Source: an uncultured Prevotellaceae bacterium
GTDB taxonomy: Bacteria; Bacteroidota; Bacteroidia; Bacteroidales; Muribaculaceae
Assembly (NCBI GenBank): GCA_946055125.1
Contig: CAMGFF010000097.1
Coordinates: 1 to 7,766 of the forward strand
Reading direction: 5' to 3'
DNA: 7,766 nt
The notes under the pieces are model-generated. The model was given only the letters and a program-made list of their open reading frames with translations. It made no database searches and was not told the origin of the DNA. Of the stretch, positions 5,752 through 7,766 are shown one piece after another. Position 1 is the stretch's first letter. Each line of letters begins with the position of its first letter. Position numbers and translations under genes: made by a program.

Positions 5752-6894
5752 ATGAGAATACTGTTCGTAGGAGATGCAAGTAATTTCCATAACACACTCT
5801 CTCATGCCTTGCGCGAGATGGGGCATGAGACGGTTGTGGCTTCGGCAGGCAGTAAGTGGATGAACACCGAGCGCGACATTAACCTGTTGCGCCATCCCGG
5901 CACGCTTGGCGCTTTTCGATATGTGGCTGATGTGATGCGAGCTCTGCCTCGATTCCGGGGCTTTGATGTGGTGCACATTGTCAATCCCATATTCCTTCAA
6001 CTAAAGCCGGGGAAGGTGCGAATGGTGTTTGACTATCTCAAGCGAAACAACCGCCACATATTCCTCTCGGCACTTGGCACCGACTATGAATATGTGCAAC
6101 GCTGCTACGATGGTCACACATTCCGCTATTCCGACTATTTCATAGGAGACCAACCATCTCCCTATATTCTCTCACCCGAAAGCGGAAAAGAGAAAGCATG
6201 GCTTGAGCCTTTCATGAAGCGGCACTCCGACCACATAATTCCAGGCCTCGATGGCATTGTGGCATGCCTATATGAATATTATGTCGCTTATCTGCCCATT
6301 GCGCCCGACAAGCTCACCTACGCCGGCATTCCTATCGACACGGCCACACTAAAGCCACATTTCATTGAAAGTGCACCCGATAAAGTGCGTTTCTTCATAG
6401 GAATACAGCGCGACCGAAACTATATTAAGGGAACAGAGCGACTGCTTGCTGCCGCAAAGCGTGTGTGCGACCGCCACCCCAATCTTTGTGAGCTAAGAGT
6501 TGCTGAAAGCGTTCCCTACAAGCAATATGTGGCTATGATGCAAAGCTCGCATGTGCTGCTCGACCAGCTCTACTCCTACACTCCGGCTACGAATGCCCTG
6601 CTCGCTATGGCGCAAGGCATGGTGGCTGTGAGCGGAGCCGAGCCCGAATACTACGACCTTATAGGAGAGCGCGAGAATCATCCAATAATCAATGTGTTGC
6701 CCTACGATGATGATGCTATTTATCGTACCATTGAGGAGGTCGTGTTGCATCGCGACCGCCTGCCCGAGTTATCGCGCCGCAGCCGCGACTTTGTGGTGAA
6801 GCATAACGATAGCCGCGTGGTGGCACAGCGCCACATTGACTTCTGGGAACAAATAATAGACAAAAAACGACACTCCACTACACACAAGCTATGA
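5752..6894 (+). CDS. GT-B-fold glycosyltransferase (GT4-like)
   Basis: A 380-residue protein, normal for GT-B enzymes. The N-terminal Rossmann-like half starts MRILFVGDASNFHNTLSHAL (1-20) and continues with FDVVHIVNP (71-79) and FLSALGTDYEYV (104-115). The C-terminal half has the donor-binding features of family 4-like enzymes: FFIGIQRDRNYIKGTERLL (214-232) with a Lys-Gly-Thr at 226-228, then NALLAMAQGMVAVSGAEPEY (281-300), equivalent to the usual EAMA-G-P-E region. No signal peptide or transmembrane helix is seen, so it acts in the cytosol or on the inner membrane surface. The N-terminal acceptor half is unusual, so the substrate is unknown. GAGAAAGG precedes the ATG. It overlaps the next gene by four bases (ATGA), indicating coupled translation. 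Its C-terminal motif FVVKHNDSRVVAQRH (347-361) reappears in altered form at the end of the window. Confidence 0.88.
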   Translation: MRILFVGDASNFHNTLSHALREMGHETVVASAGSKWMNTERDINLLRHPGTLGAFRYVADVMRALPRFRGFDVVHIVNPIFLQLKPGKVRMVFDYLKRNNRHIFLSALGTDYEYVQRCYDGHTFRYSDYFIGDQPSPYILSPESGKEKAWLEPFMKRHSDHIIPGLDGIVACLYEYYVAYLPIAPDKLTYAGIPIDTATLKPHFIESAPDKVRFFIGIQRDRNYIKGTERLLAAAKRVCDRHPNLCELRVAESVPYKQYVAMMQSSHVLLDQLYSYTPATNALLAMAQGMVAVSGAEPEYYDLIGERENHPIINVLPYDDDAIYRTIEEVVLHRDRLPELSRRSRDFVVKHNDSRVVAQRHIDFWEQIIDKKRHSTTHKL

Positions 6895-7694
6895 CAACTC
6901 TCGACGTACTTATTTGCACGCTCAACGAAGGGATTCTTCGAGTGAAGAACGTATTGCTTCAACCACAGAGCGGCATTCGATATGTGGTATCGTGGCAGCA
7001 AGATGGCTGTAACTGCAACGTTCCGCCCGAACTTATTCGCAGCGACGTCACAATATCAACCATATCCGGTCGCGGACTAAGTCGCAATCGCAACAACGCC
7101 ATAGCCCAATCTACCGCCGACATCTGCCTTATAGCCGACGACGATGTGACATATATGCCCGATACATTTCGGGCTGTAATCAATACGTTTGAGGCCAATC
7201 CAAATCTTGATATTGCTACTTTCCGTTCTCAATCAAAGTATGAGCAGAAGCAGTTTCCCGACTACGAATTTAATCTCGCAAAGCCAACAAAAGGCTATTA
7301 TGCAACTTCATTTGAGATAGCATTCCGACGAAAGTCGATTGATGGAAAACTGAAATTCAATGAGCTTCTCGGACTCGGTGCTCCTGTGCTCCACGCAGGG
7401 GAGGAGAGTGTTTTCATGACAGAAGCTGTCAGGCGCGGCCTCAATTGCCGTTTCTTCCCCATAACAATCGTTACACATGATCACCCTACCACAGGAGTCA
7501 ATCCCAACCAGACTCCGGGCACAATAATGGCGCAAGGAGCCTATATCTATATAGCCTATCGCGACTGCACTGCACCACTGCGATATGTGCTGAAAGCATG
7601 GCGTATGAGCCGGAGCACTCGCACCGGTTTCTTCCGTGCCCTGTGGTACATAACAAAAGGTGCCGCCTATGCAAAGAAAAATATCAGCTTTTGA
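6891..7694 (+). CDS. Family 2 glycosyltransferase, divergent
   Basis: A 267-residue GT-A-like protein translated from an ATGA overlap with the preceding gene; no Shine-Dalgarno is seen, which fits coupling. It begins LDVLICTLNEG (4-14) instead of the common VVIPVYN pattern. GRGLSRNRNNAIAQS (60-74) corresponds to the G-x-a-x-ARN-x-G region of the family, and the metal site is ADDDV (82-86). LGLGAPVLHAGEESVF (160-175) supplies the likely catalytic acid (E171 or E172), and THDHP (195-199) is a plausible additional metal or acceptor site. The basic C-terminus (AWRMSRSTRTGFFRALWY, 236-253) suggests membrane-surface association. It presumably acts in sequence with the GT-B enzyme on the same glycan. 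The stop is TGA at 7692-7694. The gene is relatively AT-rich. The family is clear, the sugar specificity is not. Confidence 0.87.
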   Translation: MTTLDVLICTLNEGILRVKNVLLQPQSGIRYVVSWQQDGCNCNVPPELIRSDVTISTISGRGLSRNRNNAIAQSTADICLIADDDVTYMPDTFRAVINTFEANPNLDIATFRSQSKYEQKQFPDYEFNLAKPTKGYYATSFEIAFRRKSIDGKLKFNELLGLGAPVLHAGEESVFMTEAVRRGLNCRFFPITIVTHDHPTTGVNPNQTPGTIMAQGAYIYIAYRDCTAPLRYVLKAWRMSRSTRTGFFRALWYITKGAAYAKKNISF

Positions 7695-7696
7695 GT

Positions 7697-7766
7697 GTGG
7701 AATTTGTGAGGAAGCACAACGACTCGCTGGTGATAGCCGCGAAGCACTTGAGGTATATTGCCGAAT
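7697..7766 (+). pseudogene. Partial frame resembling the C-terminal tail of a GT-B glycosyltransferase
   Basis: Two bases after the preceding stop codon, a different frame reads VEFVRKHNDSLVIAAKHLRY and then IAE before the window ends. Aligned without gaps, its first part matches the GT-B protein's DFVVKHNDSRVVAQRH (346-361): F, V, K, H, N, D, S, V, A and H are identical and the changes E/D, I/V and K/R are conservative. In the full-length enzyme this stretch lies about 20-35 residues from the C-terminus. The DNA is clearly diverged, so it is not a recent copy. The simplest reading is the 3' remnant of a related glycosyltransferase gene whose front has been lost or replaced. It has no ribosome-binding site. 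It is cut by the window edge, so a new short gene starting at the GTG cannot be excluded. Confidence 0.5.

Overview
The window looks like chromosomal DNA of a Bacteroidota bacterium, most likely order Bacteroidales. The evidence is the Bacteroidota-type promoter signature (TTTG or TTG, about 19 bases, then TAnnTTTG) upstream of several genes, the weak or absent Shine-Dalgarno sequences, and the gene families: a DUF4199-like membrane protein, a DUF6452-like lipoprotein beside a DUF6048-like outer-membrane protein, and a Bacteroidota-style PyrE followed by an SRPBCC protein. A genus cannot be named from the sequence alone.

Layout. Bases 1-77 hold a strong hairpin fused to a promoter. A plus-strand block of four envelope genes follows: a four-helix membrane protein (78-602), a polyprenyl-phosphate-type family 2 glycosyltransferase with two C-terminal helices (687-1640), a predicted lipoprotein (1640-2137) and a predicted outer-membrane protein (2141-3052). 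The last three are packed with a one-base overlap and a three-base gap, so they are probably co-translated. A second plus-strand unit has a textbook promoter (3164-3194) and contains orotate phosphoribosyltransferase pyrE (3220-3873) and an SRPBCC-fold protein (3945-4379).

Bases 4380-4711 are a convergent intergenic region with no credible gene but many inverted repeats, including a 15-base perfect pair enclosing a second hairpin. A minus-strand family 2 glycosyltransferase (4712-5656) follows. It is divergent from a plus-strand pair made of a GT-B-fold glycosyltransferase (5752-6894) and a family 2 glycosyltransferase (6891-7694), which overlap by four bases. The two outward-facing promoters between them share a mirrored 12-base core.

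The last 72 bases are the most curious part. Directly after the last stop codon, another frame encodes a peptide that closely resembles the C-terminal tail of the GT-B enzyme about 900 bases upstream. This suggests the 3' remnant of a second, related glycosyltransferase gene, and hence a duplication, insertion or gene-replacement junction in a glycan-synthesis locus. The glycosyltransferase pair is visibly more AT-rich than the central envelope block. Together the right half looks like part of a variable surface-glycan locus attached to a conserved housekeeping left half. No tRNA, rRNA, CRISPR array, transposase or complete mobile element is visible.
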